Below, piece after piece: positions 17,461 to 25,835 of a stretch of DNA of 37,307 nucleotides. Numbering within the stretch: the stretch's first letter is position 1; each line of letters opens with the position of its first letter. The notes under the pieces are model-generated. The model was not told the DNA's origin and made no database searches. It was given only the letters and a program-made list of their open reading frames with translations. This DNA comes from Acidobacteriota bacterium (GTDB taxonomy: Bacteria; Acidobacteriota; Polarisedimenticolia; Gp22-AA2; AA152): the NCBI GenBank assembly GCA_003222305.1, contig QHVQ01000079.1:1-37307 (forward strand). The letters run 5' to 3'. A program made the position numbers and the translations under genes.

Positions 17461-18770
17461 CCCATGCGGCGCGTCCCTCCCGATATCCTCTCTACGTTCT
17501 CTTTCTCCTGACCCTCCTCAACCTCCTCGATTATGTCGACCGTTACATCATCGCTTCGGTAGGGTCTCTGATCCGCCGGGATTTCGTCATCTCCGACGCA
17601 CGGTTCGGACTGTTCGGCACATTGTTCTTTCTCGTCTACCTGATCACCGCCCCGGTATTTGGCTATCTGGGGGACCGGTTCCCGCGTCGGGCCGTCCTCG
17701 CCCTGGGGGCCATCGTCTGGAGTCTCGCAACGGCGGGCGCGTCTCTGGCTCCCACCTATCTCTTCTTGCTCCTCTCCCGCGGCCTCGTGGGAATCGGTGA
17801 GGCCTCGTTCGGCACCCTCTCGCCCCCGTTTCTGGCCGACTATTTTCCAGTCCGTCAGAGGGCCCGTGTCATGGCCGTATTCTACGTGACCCTGCCGGCG
17901 GGGGCGGCGCTGGCGTACCTCCTCGCGGGGAAGCTCGGGGAGACCCATGGATGGCGATTCTGCTTCATGCTCGTGGGTCTCCCGGGACTGTTGCTGGCAG
18001 TGCCCATCTTTTTCCTGCGGGAGCCCGTGAGGGGTGGCATGGAGGGGAGGGAGACGGATCCAGCTCCCGGCCTCATGCCAGGCGGGGATGAGGATTTCTC
18101 CTATCGAAAGCGGATTTCCCATGTCGTTGCATCCTACCGGGAGCTGATCCGGAGCCGCTCCTATCTCTACACGAATCTCGGGTACGCCGCCCTGACATTC
18201 GCCATCGGAGGAATGGCCTTCTGGATGCCGCGATACCTGGAGACCATCAAGGGGGTTTCTTTCGAGGAATCGAACCGACTCACCGGAAGCATTGTGGCCC
18301 TGTGCGGCTTCTTCGGGACACTAGCCGGAGGATTTGCCGGGGACCTGGTCATGCGCTGGACGCGCCGGGCCTACTTGCTCCTGTCGGGTCTCGGGGTGCT
18401 GGCGGCGATTCCCTTCGCCCTGGGCGCCATTTTCTCACCGGAGCGAAGGGTCTACGCTCCCTGCCTCGGCGCCGCCATCTTTTTTCTCTTCGTGAACACG
18501 GGACTGCTCAACGCCGTCATCGTCAGCGTCAGTCCGCCGCGCCTGCGGTCCACCGCGGTCGCCGCCAATATCGTCATCATACACATCCTGGGGGACGCAC
18601 CTTCGCCCTACCTGATCGGGCAAGTGTCGGACCTTTCTTCACTCCAGGGTGGCATCCTGCTCGCGGTGGCGGCGATGCTGGTGTCGGGGCTCTTGTTGCT
18701 GTGGGGCTCCCGCTGGCTTCCGGGAGATCTCGAGCGGGTCGCCGGAAAGAGTCTCGGATCGCGAGGCTAG
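17457..18770 (+). CDS. Spinster-like MFS transporter
   Basis: LLNLLDYVDRYIIASV, FGLFGTLFFLVYLITAPVFGYLGDRFPRRAVLALGAIVWSLAT, RGLVGIGEASFGTLSPPFLADYFPVRQRARVMAVFYVTLPAGAALAYLLAGKL. ATG at 17457 overlaps the upstream stop. Confidence 0.88.
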   Translation: MTHAARPSRYPLYVLFLLTLLNLLDYVDRYIIASVGSLIRRDFVISDARFGLFGTLFFLVYLITAPVFGYLGDRFPRRAVLALGAIVWSLATAGASLAPTYLFLLLSRGLVGIGEASFGTLSPPFLADYFPVRQRARVMAVFYVTLPAGAALAYLLAGKLGETHGWRFCFMLVGLPGLLLAVPIFFLREPVRGGMEGRETDPAPGLMPGGDEDFSYRKRISHVVASYRELIRSRSYLYTNLGYAALTFAIGGMAFWMPRYLETIKGVSFEESNRLTGSIVALCGFFGTLAGGFAGDLVMRWTRRAYLLLSGLGVLAAIPFALGAIFSPERRVYAPCLGAAIFFLFVNTGLLNAVIVSVSPPRLRSTAVAANIVIIHILGDAPSPYLIGQVSDLSSLQGGILLAVAAMLVSGLLLLWGSRWLPGDLERVAGKSLGSRG

Positions 18771-18779
18771 AAGAGACCG

Positions 18780-19619
18780 ATGGAGATCAGTGCATTGGAT
18801 TATCGGCCTGCCCGAGGGAAGTGCGGATCCAACCGCGAAAGGGCCGATGTCTGGGGAGGAGCATGGCGACGCTCGGCCCGGCGATGGGAACTTTTGGCCC
18901 CACTTATCGCCTCAGCCACGGGATGGAGAGTTTGGAACCCGGGGCGCTACGGCGAGCCGTGGCACGCCCTTTTCCGGGGTGTTTATCCCCTGGGGGTCCG
19001 GCCGCTTCTGGTGTTCGGACTCAATCCCGGTCCTTACGGGATGGCCCAGACCGGAGTCCCCTTCACCGACATCAAGCGTTTGCGAGAGCGTCTCCCGAAT
19101 CTAGCAGGACAGATCCGGCGCCGAGGAGGCAGGCTGGAGGTTCCGGGGCTGGCTCCGCCCAGCCTGCGAGCATTCCTGACGCGGAGCTTCGAGTCCTCGG
19201 CGGTGAGGGTCTATCGCTTTCTGGAGCTGGGGTGGGGAAGCGCGGAAAAAGGCTGGAAGCGCGTGGCGGTGGCGAACTCCTGCTCCCTCCTCTTCATGGA
19301 TCCGGTGGACGGAGGCAACCGGACCCCGGCGGACCTGCGGCCGGCAGCTTCCCGACTGAAGGGGGACGCCCTCGCCGCACGGAAGCTTCAGGAGGAGTGC
19401 GACCGGCTCAGAAGGCTCGCCGCCCAGGAGGCGATAGAGGCGGTGCACCCCCGGGGAGTGATCTTGCTGGGGAAGGACGTGCAAAAGGCGCTTCGGGATA
19501 TGCTGATTCGGCGTCTCGGACGGGAGGCTGTACTGGGATGGGAGCATCCGGCGAGGGCGGTGCCTGAACGTTGGGCGGGCGACCTGCTCGACGAACTGCG
19601 GAAGCGCCGCTGGAGATAA
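18780..19619 (+). CDS. SMUG1-like uracil-DNA glycosylase
   Basis: LLVFGLNPGPYGMAQTGVPF closely matches the SMUG1 active-site motif; VANSCSLLFMDPVDGGNRTPADL matches the second conserved block; EHPAR near the C-terminus lies where SMUG1 has HPSPRN. Confidence 0.85.
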   Translation: MEISALDYRPARGKCGSNRERADVWGGAWRRSARRWELLAPLIASATGWRVWNPGRYGEPWHALFRGVYPLGVRPLLVFGLNPGPYGMAQTGVPFTDIKRLRERLPNLAGQIRRRGGRLEVPGLAPPSLRAFLTRSFESSAVRVYRFLELGWGSAEKGWKRVAVANSCSLLFMDPVDGGNRTPADLRPAASRLKGDALAARKLQEECDRLRRLAAQEAIEAVHPRGVILLGKDVQKALRDMLIRRLGREAVLGWEHPARAVPERWAGDLLDELRKRRWR

Positions 19620-19625
19620 GGAGAA

Positions 19626-19653
19626 GCGCCGGCCGTGGGTCTGCGGCCGGCGC
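19626..19653. terminator. Intergenic hairpin between convergent genes
   Basis: Perfect 10-bp stem GCGCCGGCCG/CGGCCGGCGC, 8-nt loop, no clear U tract. Confidence 0.5.
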
Positions 19654-19658
19654 CCCCG

Positions 19659-19679
19659 CTCTCCGGAGGAAGCGGAGAG
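19659..19679. terminator. Second intergenic hairpin between convergent genes
   Basis: Stem CTCTCCG/CGGAGAG with 7-nt loop. Confidence 0.35.
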
Positions 19680-19687
19680 AAGACGCC

Positions 19688-20944
19688 TCAGATTGCGTCG
19701 TCTTCCATGGTGAACCGCGAGGCTTCGGCGGCCTGACGCAGCGCCTCTCTGTACTGTTCCATGGCTTCACGAATCTGCCGGCTCATGGCTTCCCAATTCA
19801 GCTTGCTAAGATTTGCATATTGCATGGTCTGTTGCACTTCCTTCTCGACGTCCCGCTGGGACATCGCGGAGGCCTGCATCGCTCGCTCGATCTCCCGTTC
19901 AACGTCTCGGCCTTGCGGGAGAGAGTCCTTCACCGCCGCCTCGGCTTTTTTCATGGCTTGGTCGATTTCCAGCCGAATCCGGGAGCCATCCGGCAGCGCT
20001 TCCATCTCAGGGACGTCACTGTCCTCCTCGTCCTCATCGAGCCCCTGCTCCGGGCGGCGGCCCGGCGCCATGAAATGGCCGTGGCGCGCTTTCGGGGTGG
20101 GTCGCTCCGAAACCTCCACGTCCAGCGTTTTGTCCGCGCCGTCCCGGATCACCTTCACCGCGACTTTATCTCCGGGCTCCTTGTCCACCAGCGCTTCGCC
20201 GATGTCTCCGCGGCTGGCGATTCCCTTGCCGTCCACCATGACGATCACATCGCCGGCCCGGAGCCCAGCCCTCGCCGCCGGGGTGTCCTCCTCGACGCGA
20301 CTCACCAGCACGCCGCGGCCCCGAGGCGCCTTGAAGTAGGTCCGCAACTCTTCCGTCATTCCCTGAACCCGGACTCCAAGGTAGGTACGGGACAGGGCCA
20401 TTGAGCGGAACCCCATGGGCCCGAAGCCTTCACCCGGAGCCAGGCCGGGGAACCCCTCCCCTCTCCAGAAGTGGGCCGGAGCCTCCCCGAGGGTGGCGTT
20501 GACAGTCTTCTTCTTCCCATCTCGCATCACCACGATCTGAACCGTATCTCCAGGCTCCAGCTCCCGAATAGCCCGACGAATGTCGCCCGAATCTTCTACC
20601 TTCTTGCTGTCGATCTCGACGATCGTGTCTCCCTCCCTCAGGCCTGCCTTGTCCGCGGGGCTTTGCTCCTTCACCCCGGTAATGCTGACTCCGTCCTCCC
20701 CCTCCGAAAGGACCACGCCCAGCCAGGCATGCTTGGTTCGCGCCGCGTCGTCCTCGCTATCGGCCGGCTCAGGAGCCGGAGCGGGGGTCGCGGGCTTCTT
20801 CGCGGCCGCAGCGTGAGCGGGGGGCGCCGGGGGGACAGGCGGCGGGGTGCTGGCGCGTGTGCCGGCCGGGAGCAACAAAAGGACAGGGGACGAGAGGGAG
20901 AGGATTCTCACAAGGTATGAAGGTTTCAACGACTTATGTACCAT
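19688..20944 (-). CDS. Exported double-PDZ-domain protein without a protease domain
   Basis: Signal peptide, Pro/Ala linker, two PDZ domains (AWLGVVLSEGEDGVSITGVKEQSPADKAGLREGDTIVEIDSKKV; TYLGVRVQGM...GVLVSRVEEDTPAARAGLRAGDVIVMVDGKGI), acidic stretch, helical tail. Confidence 0.87.
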   Translation of the reverse strand: MVHKSLKPSYLVRILSLSSPVLLLLPAGTRASTPPPVPPAPPAHAAAAKKPATPAPAPEPADSEDDAARTKHAWLGVVLSEGEDGVSITGVKEQSPADKAGLREGDTIVEIDSKKVEDSGDIRRAIRELEPGDTVQIVVMRDGKKKTVNATLGEAPAHFWRGEGFPGLAPGEGFGPMGFRSMALSRTYLGVRVQGMTEELRTYFKAPRGRGVLVSRVEEDTPAARAGLRAGDVIVMVDGKGIASRGDIGEALVDKEPGDKVAVKVIRDGADKTLDVEVSERPTPKARHGHFMAPGRRPEQGLDEDEEDSDVPEMEALPDGSRIRLEIDQAMKKAEAAVKDSLPQGRDVEREIERAMQASAMSQRDVEKEVQQTMQYANLSKLNWEAMSRQIREAMEQYREALRQAAEASRFTMEDDAI

Positions 20945-21068
20945 TCGTGCTTCCTCCTGTTTGGTTGGGAACTCTTGGGGGGGGCGAGCTCCTGCGCCTC
21001 ACCGTCCACCATTTTCTGACAAGATTAACGATAAAAAGGATAAAAGGGTTTTCTGAAATCCTGACGGG

Positions 21069-21151
21069 TGCCGGAGGTCGGAGTCGAACCGACATGAGGT
21101 TGCCCTCGGGGGATTTTGAGTCCCCTGCGTCTGCCATTTCGCCACTCCGGC
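21069..21151 (-). tRNA. tRNA-Leu (anticodon CAA)
   Basis: GCCGGAGTGGCGAAATGGCAGACGCAGGGGACTCAAAATCCCCCGAGGGCAACCTCATGTCGGTTCGACTCCGACCTCCGGCA: 7-bp acceptor stem, anticodon loop CTCAAAA, variable arm, GGTTCGACTCC T arm. CCA not encoded. Confidence 0.95.
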
Positions 21152-21277
21152 ACGCACGCGACCGGAAGAGTAATGGATCGCAGTCTCCCCAGGCAACACC
21201 CAGGCTATCGGCACGTATCCTCGCCCGAGGAATAAGGATAAGCGCCGAAGGATCTGGCGCGCCGGAAGCCGCAACCC

Positions 21278-21283
21278 TATAAT
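21278..21283 (+). promoter_or_regulatory. -10 box (TATAAT) upstream of the outer-membrane-like gene
   Basis: Consensus TATAAT 20 nt before the ATG at 21304, with GGAGGT Shine-Dalgarno at 21291-21296. No clear -35. Confidence 0.4.
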
Positions 21284-21303
21284 CTGCCGCGGAGGTGACA
21301 GAG

Positions 21304-22101
21304 ATGATCGGAAATCGGAGATTCTTGGGGCGAGCAGCGGCGGGCATTCTCCTTTTTGTAGGGTGCGGCATGGCGCTGCCCTCCACGACCTTCGCCGAGA
21401 TCGTGGGGATAGAATTCCTGGAATGGCAACAACACCTCAACGGGACCGCTCGTGTGGATAGTGACTCCTTCAAGGGTTCCGAGGTGGACCTTCAGGACGA
21501 TCTAGGTCTGCACGAAACCGACTACCTCACCCAGGAGCGGCTCTGGCTGCACTTCACCAAGAGAAGCTATCTGGTCGCCACGCATCTGGCGAGCCAACGG
21601 ACCGGCAAGGAGTTTCTCACTAGTCCACTGGTCTTCGGAGGCGTAATCTTCGCGCCAGGTGACACCATCAAGAGTCGGCTCGAAATCCGGCAGGACTCGC
21701 TTCTCTATCGCTATGACTTCATCGATTTCCCCATCTTCAAGCTGGGCATCCCGTTCGGGGCAGAACGCCTCCATTTCCGGACCGAGGTTGAGTCAAGCGC
21801 CACCGGTTTCGTGGGGGACGGGAGCGACGGGGGGACGTTTCCCGTGGTGGGATTGGCCTTGTCTATCCAGCCGATTCCCATCATCCATGTTTCCGGGGAG
21901 GCCGAGGGGATGAGGGTCAATTTTCAGGGAAACGATTATCGATTCTACGATGCCCGTGGCCAGGTGGAATTCCACTTTGCCCCCTTTGTCGGTCTAAACC
22001 TGGGTTACCGGAGGGGGGTGACGGACGTGAATCTCGAGGGGCTCGGAAAATTGGATCTTACCCAGAAGGGGCCCTACGCCACCCTGACGTTCCGTTTCTA
22101 G
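21304..22101 (+). CDS. Putative outer-membrane beta-barrel protein
   Basis: Signal peptide; amphipathic alternating strands; C-terminal GLNLGYRRGVTDVNLEGLGKLDLTQKGPYATLTFRF ending in a terminal Phe. Confidence 0.7.
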   Translation: MIGNRRFLGRAAAGILLFVGCGMALPSTTFAEIVGIEFLEWQQHLNGTARVDSDSFKGSEVDLQDDLGLHETDYLTQERLWLHFTKRSYLVATHLASQRTGKEFLTSPLVFGGVIFAPGDTIKSRLEIRQDSLLYRYDFIDFPIFKLGIPFGAERLHFRTEVESSATGFVGDGSDGGTFPVVGLALSIQPIPIIHVSGEAEGMRVNFQGNDYRFYDARGQVEFHFAPFVGLNLGYRRGVTDVNLEGLGKLDLTQKGPYATLTFRF

Positions 22102-22113
22102 CCCGGTGATTTC

Positions 22114-22142
22114 TTGACAGGGGGAGCGGGAAAGGCTAGAAT
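22114..22142 (+). promoter_or_regulatory. Near-consensus sigma70 promoter of carD
   Basis: TTGACA (22114-22119), 17 nt, TAGAAT (22137-22142). Confidence 0.75.
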
Positions 22143-22198
22143 ATACAACCAATTCAGCCGATCCCCCTCAGTGCCGGCTACAGGGTGGAGGTTCCCAG

Positions 22199-22705
22199 GT
22201 GGAATTCAAGATCGGGGATAAGGTCGTTTACCCTAATCACGGGATAGGCGTCATCGAAGCGATCCACCAAACCTCCACCGGCGAGGCCAACGGCTCCTAT
22301 TACCGTCTGCGCATTCTGGCGAATGACAGCACGGTGATGGTTCCAGCCGCCAATATTATCCAGGTGGGATTGCGCCGGGTCATCTCCCGGAAAGAAATCC
22401 AGAAAGTCTTCGGGATTCTCGAGGACGGGCAGATTGCCGTGCACACCAACTGGAAGGGTCGCTTCCAGGACAATTCCAACCGGATGCGCACCGGCGAGAT
22501 CCTGGAGGTCGCGGCGGTCCTCAAGAACCTCAGCCTTCTCAGCCAAAAGAAAAACCTCTCCTACCGGGAGCGGCGCATGCTCGACAAGGCCCGCTATCTG
22601 GTAGTCAGCGAAATCGCCGAGGTAGAGAAGATTTCCGAGGCGATCGCTGAAGAGCGGGTGGAGAAAGCCGTGGCCCGCTCGCTAAAAAGCGTCAAAGACC
22701 ATTAA
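22199..22705 (+). CDS. carD: CarD/CdnL family transcriptional regulator
   Basis: VEFKIGDKVVYPNHGIGVIEAIHQ... is the CarD N-terminal RNAP-interaction signature; ends LSYRERRMLDKARYLVVSEIAEV. GTG start with GGAGG upstream. Confidence 0.9.
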   Translation: MEFKIGDKVVYPNHGIGVIEAIHQTSTGEANGSYYRLRILANDSTVMVPAANIIQVGLRRVISRKEIQKVFGILEDGQIAVHTNWKGRFQDNSNRMRTGEILEVAAVLKNLSLLSQKKNLSYRERRMLDKARYLVVSEIAEVEKISEAIAEERVEKAVARSLKSVKDH

Positions 22706-22714
22706 TCTCCCTGC

Positions 22715-24457
22715 ATGGACAGTCTGATCCTGGAGGGCGTCGTTCAGCTCTTGGACCGCTCCCTCAGAGGCCGATCCCTGCTCCGCTGGGACCGGCTGGC
22801 TGAAGGGGAGTATCTGCTACGTTTCGCCACCGCCGCCTGCGACAATCTGAAAATCTCTCTCCGACCTCTCGAGCCTGCCCTCTACCGGCTTCCACATCGC
22901 GCCACACCCAGGGCCTCTTCGCCCGATTCCTTCTCGGGGATCGCGGCCAGGGAACTGGAAGGAACGACCCTCATAAAGATTGACAGACGGGGCTGCGACC
23001 GGGTGGTGGAACTGGACTGGGAACGTCCCGATGGGACCCGTCGCCGGCTGGTGGTCGAGCTGATCGGGAAGTCGGCCAATCTTCTGCTGGTGGATGGGGC
23101 GGATCGAGTTCTCGCCTTCGCCCGCAAGATGGCGAGCGCATTTCGAGCTCCGGAAGTGGGGCGTGCCTATCAACCCCCCGTGCCTCGCCCTGGATTCGAA
23201 GGAGCGACGCTGGATCCGGACCGGGCAGAGACGATGGTGCGCCATTTCGCTCCCCAGGCGGCCCCTCTGGAGGCAGTCTCCGGGTTTCTTATGGGAATCA
23301 GCCCACCTCTGGGAGCCGATTTCCCCCATCGCAAAGGCGTGCTCCAGGACCCCGTGGAAGAACTGCAAAGGATTCTCCGGGCGGCCCAGTCGGGCAACCT
23401 GAAGCCGGTCCTCTATACGCCGCTGTCGCCTGAAGAGATGCTGCTTCGCCCCGAAGTGTCGCCGCATCCGCCGGTCCTCGCACCGCTACCCCTGGCCAAG
23501 CCCCCCGCCCCCGTGGCGACCCACTTTCAGGACTGCGAGGAGGCTTGCCGATTGACTGCGCGACTGCTGGAGGCCCGGCACCGGTCCCAGCAGCTCAGGG
23601 AGAGGATTTCCGGGGCCCTCCATCGGGAAGAGGCACGGTTGAAAAGGCTTCTGACCAAGCTGCAGCGGGAGTTCGAAGAGTCGGCGCAGGCCGAGATCCA
23701 CCAGCGTTATGGAGATCTGATTCTGGCTTGCCCGGCCGCGAAGGTTGAGGGAGAGGCCATCGTAGTCCAGGACCTGTACGCTCCGGAAGGAGGGGAGCTG
23801 AGAGTGCCGGCCGATCCGGCGCTGTCGCCCCGCGGGAATGCGGAGAAGCACTACGCGCGGGCGCGGAAGCTTCGGAGGGGCGCTCAGAAGATCCGCGAAA
23901 GGATGGCGAGTGCCGCATCTGAGCAGGGTGCCGTCGCCATCTGGCGAGGAAGGCTTCAGGGCGTGGTCACGCTGCCGGACCTCTCAGAGCTCGAGTCGGC
24001 GCTCATCGGGGCGCGCCTTCTTCGGCCGGCCCGCGGTGAGCTTCCCCGCCGGCAGCGGCCTGCCGGTGAGAGTGATCCGGGAATCCGCAAGTACAGGACC
24101 GAGGACGGCTTTGTGATCTTGGTCGGGAAGACGAGCCGCGACAACGACCGGCTGACATTCCAGGAGGCCTCGTCTCACGACTTCTGGTTCCACGCCGCGG
24201 ATCGGTCGGGCGCGCACGTGGTCGTGCGCAATCCCTCGCGCCTCAAAGAGCTTCCCAGGTCGGTGGTTCTCTCGGCGGCGCGCATCGCCGCGCATTTCAG
24301 CCGGGCGCGCGGGAAGGGAAAGGTGAAGGTCCATTACACCCTTCGCAAGCATGTGCGCAAGGGAAAAGGATTCGTTCCTGGACTGGTGACCATCCGAAAT
24401 CACCGGACCCTGGAAGTCGAGCCGGGCATCCCCGGGGAACCGGAGCGCGACGGCTAG
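22715..24457 (+). CDS. rqcH: NFACT-family protein RqcH (Rqc2 homolog; formerly fibronectin-binding A-like)
   Basis: NFACT-N pattern RGCDRVVELDWERPDGTRRRLVVELIGKSANLLLVD; NFACT-R pattern DFWFHAADRSGAHVVVRN and HYTLRKHVRKGKGFVPGLVTIRNHRTLEVEP. Confidence 0.88.
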   Translation: MDSLILEGVVQLLDRSLRGRSLLRWDRLAEGEYLLRFATAACDNLKISLRPLEPALYRLPHRATPRASSPDSFSGIAARELEGTTLIKIDRRGCDRVVELDWERPDGTRRRLVVELIGKSANLLLVDGADRVLAFARKMASAFRAPEVGRAYQPPVPRPGFEGATLDPDRAETMVRHFAPQAAPLEAVSGFLMGISPPLGADFPHRKGVLQDPVEELQRILRAAQSGNLKPVLYTPLSPEEMLLRPEVSPHPPVLAPLPLAKPPAPVATHFQDCEEACRLTARLLEARHRSQQLRERISGALHREEARLKRLLTKLQREFEESAQAEIHQRYGDLILACPAAKVEGEAIVVQDLYAPEGGELRVPADPALSPRGNAEKHYARARKLRRGAQKIRERMASAASEQGAVAIWRGRLQGVVTLPDLSELESALIGARLLRPARGELPRRQRPAGESDPGIRKYRTEDGFVILVGKTSRDNDRLTFQEASSHDFWFHAADRSGAHVVVRNPSRLKELPRSVVLSAARIAAHFSRARGKGKVKVHYTLRKHVRKGKGFVPGLVTIRNHRTLEVEPGIPGEPERDG

Positions 24458-24512
24458 ATGAGGCGCGCCGCACCGCCAGGTTCCCCCGCGGAGCGGGGCC
24501 GGAGAGTGGAGA

Positions 24513-25835
24513 CTACGGGCGTCTTTTCCCTGCGGAGGCGGGCTCGGAGGAAAGAATGGAAATGGTGGAGTGCGAGGTGGTGAGGCGGTAACGGGCCTGG
24601 CCGTTCCCGACCACGCCGGCGAAGCGGGAAGGCCGGTCCTCAGGAAGGTGCAGCTCCGCGATGTTGCTTTCCACTTCGCCCTGCTCGGTGCGGGCGTCCA
24701 GACGGAATCCTTTCCCGGCCGGAGAAGTGACTTCAATCTCCTGGTTGGTGGTGGCCACTTCGATGTCCGAGCCGGGTCGGACGATTTCCACGGGCGTGTG
24801 CGTTGCGGCGACCAGGATGGGACCCCGAACGTCGCTGAGCTTCACGCTGCTGGCGGATGCCTGAACCTTCACGGCTCCCTTCACGAAGCTCGCCTCCAGG
24901 GGATCCGCCTGTACGGTGGCGTTGAGGCTGCCCTCGACATTCTCGACGGTGACGTCGCAGTGGGGAGCGTTCAGCTTCACATCGGCGCCCGCGCGCTCCA
25001 GCCGCACTCTTCCATGCTCGTTCACCAGTTCCAAGGCCCCCCGCACATCCTCGAGCGTGATGTCCGAATTGCTGGCGGTCACACGCACCTCCCCGCCCAC
25101 TTTGGAAATCCCCAGATCGCCATGGCTGTGGGTCGCCTTCAGACTTCCCGCGAGCCGTGAGAGGGTGGTGTCTCCGTGCTCACACGCGACCTCGGTGGTG
25201 CTCGCCAGGTCGCTTCCCTCGATGTCGCCGTGAGTGGTCCGCAACACCACGGCGCCCTGCACCCGGTGCAGGGTGATGGAGCCATTGTCGTTCAGCACCT
25301 CCAAGCTTCCGCCGATGTCGGCCACGTCCACGTCTCCGTGGGCGGTCTTGAGCACTACGTCCCCCTTTAACCCATGGACCGTCACCGAGCCGCTCTCGGT
25401 GACGACCTGGAGCCTGCTTTGGACCGGGACCATCAAGGTGAATTGGGTTTCGAGCCCCGAGCGAGGGGAGCCCACGGTCCGGGCGAGAAGCCCGCCGGAG
25501 ACCGGAAGGATTTCCAGGTGGAGCTGGGCGGCTTCGATGGCGGCCTCCTCTTCTTTCTCCTGGTGAATCTGCTTCTTGACTTCTACCCGGACCTTCGGCT
25601 CGCTCCAGGTCATGACTTCCACGTCGCCGCGACCTGCTTCCAGCGCCAGGTGACCGCCGGTAGCCAGCTGTGCCTCTTGCGCTTCGGTAAAGGTGTGCAG
25701 AGGGCCCCGAAGAAATTCCAGCCCCTCCACCCGCACATGGGCGGGAAGGATACCCTGATGGAGCTTGTGGGCCACCGTAATGCCGCTGCCGAGCAGCAGG
25801 AAAAGGATCAGCAATGCGACGTCCCGCCGGGTCAT
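24513..25835 (-). CDS. Exported DUF4097/toastrack-like beta-solenoid protein
   Basis: N-terminal TM anchor; tandem 18-residue repeats with HGD/NGS turns (residues 148-366). Confidence 0.75.
   Translation of the reverse strand: MTRRDVALLILFLLLGSGITVAHKLHQGILPAHVRVEGLEFLRGPLHTFTEAQEAQLATGGHLALEAGRGDVEVMTWSEPKVRVEVKKQIHQEKEEEAAIEAAQLHLEILPVSGGLLARTVGSPRSGLETQFTLMVPVQSRLQVVTESGSVTVHGLKGDVVLKTAHGDVDVADIGGSLEVLNDNGSITLHRVQGAVVLRTTHGDIEGSDLASTTEVACEHGDTTLSRLAGSLKATHSHGDLGISKVGGEVRVTASNSDITLEDVRGALELVNEHGRVRLERAGADVKLNAPHCDVTVENVEGSLNATVQADPLEASFVKGAVKVQASASSVKLSDVRGPILVAATHTPVEIVRPGSDIEVATTNQEIEVTSPAGKGFRLDARTEQGEVESNIAELHLPEDRPSRFAGVVGNGQARYRLTTSHSTISILSSEPASAGKRRP

Noticed and set aside
21066-21068. 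Encoded CCA tail for tRNA-Leu
   Set aside because: The sequence after the discriminator A reads CCC on the tRNA strand, so CCA is presumably added post-transcriptionally; not unusual.
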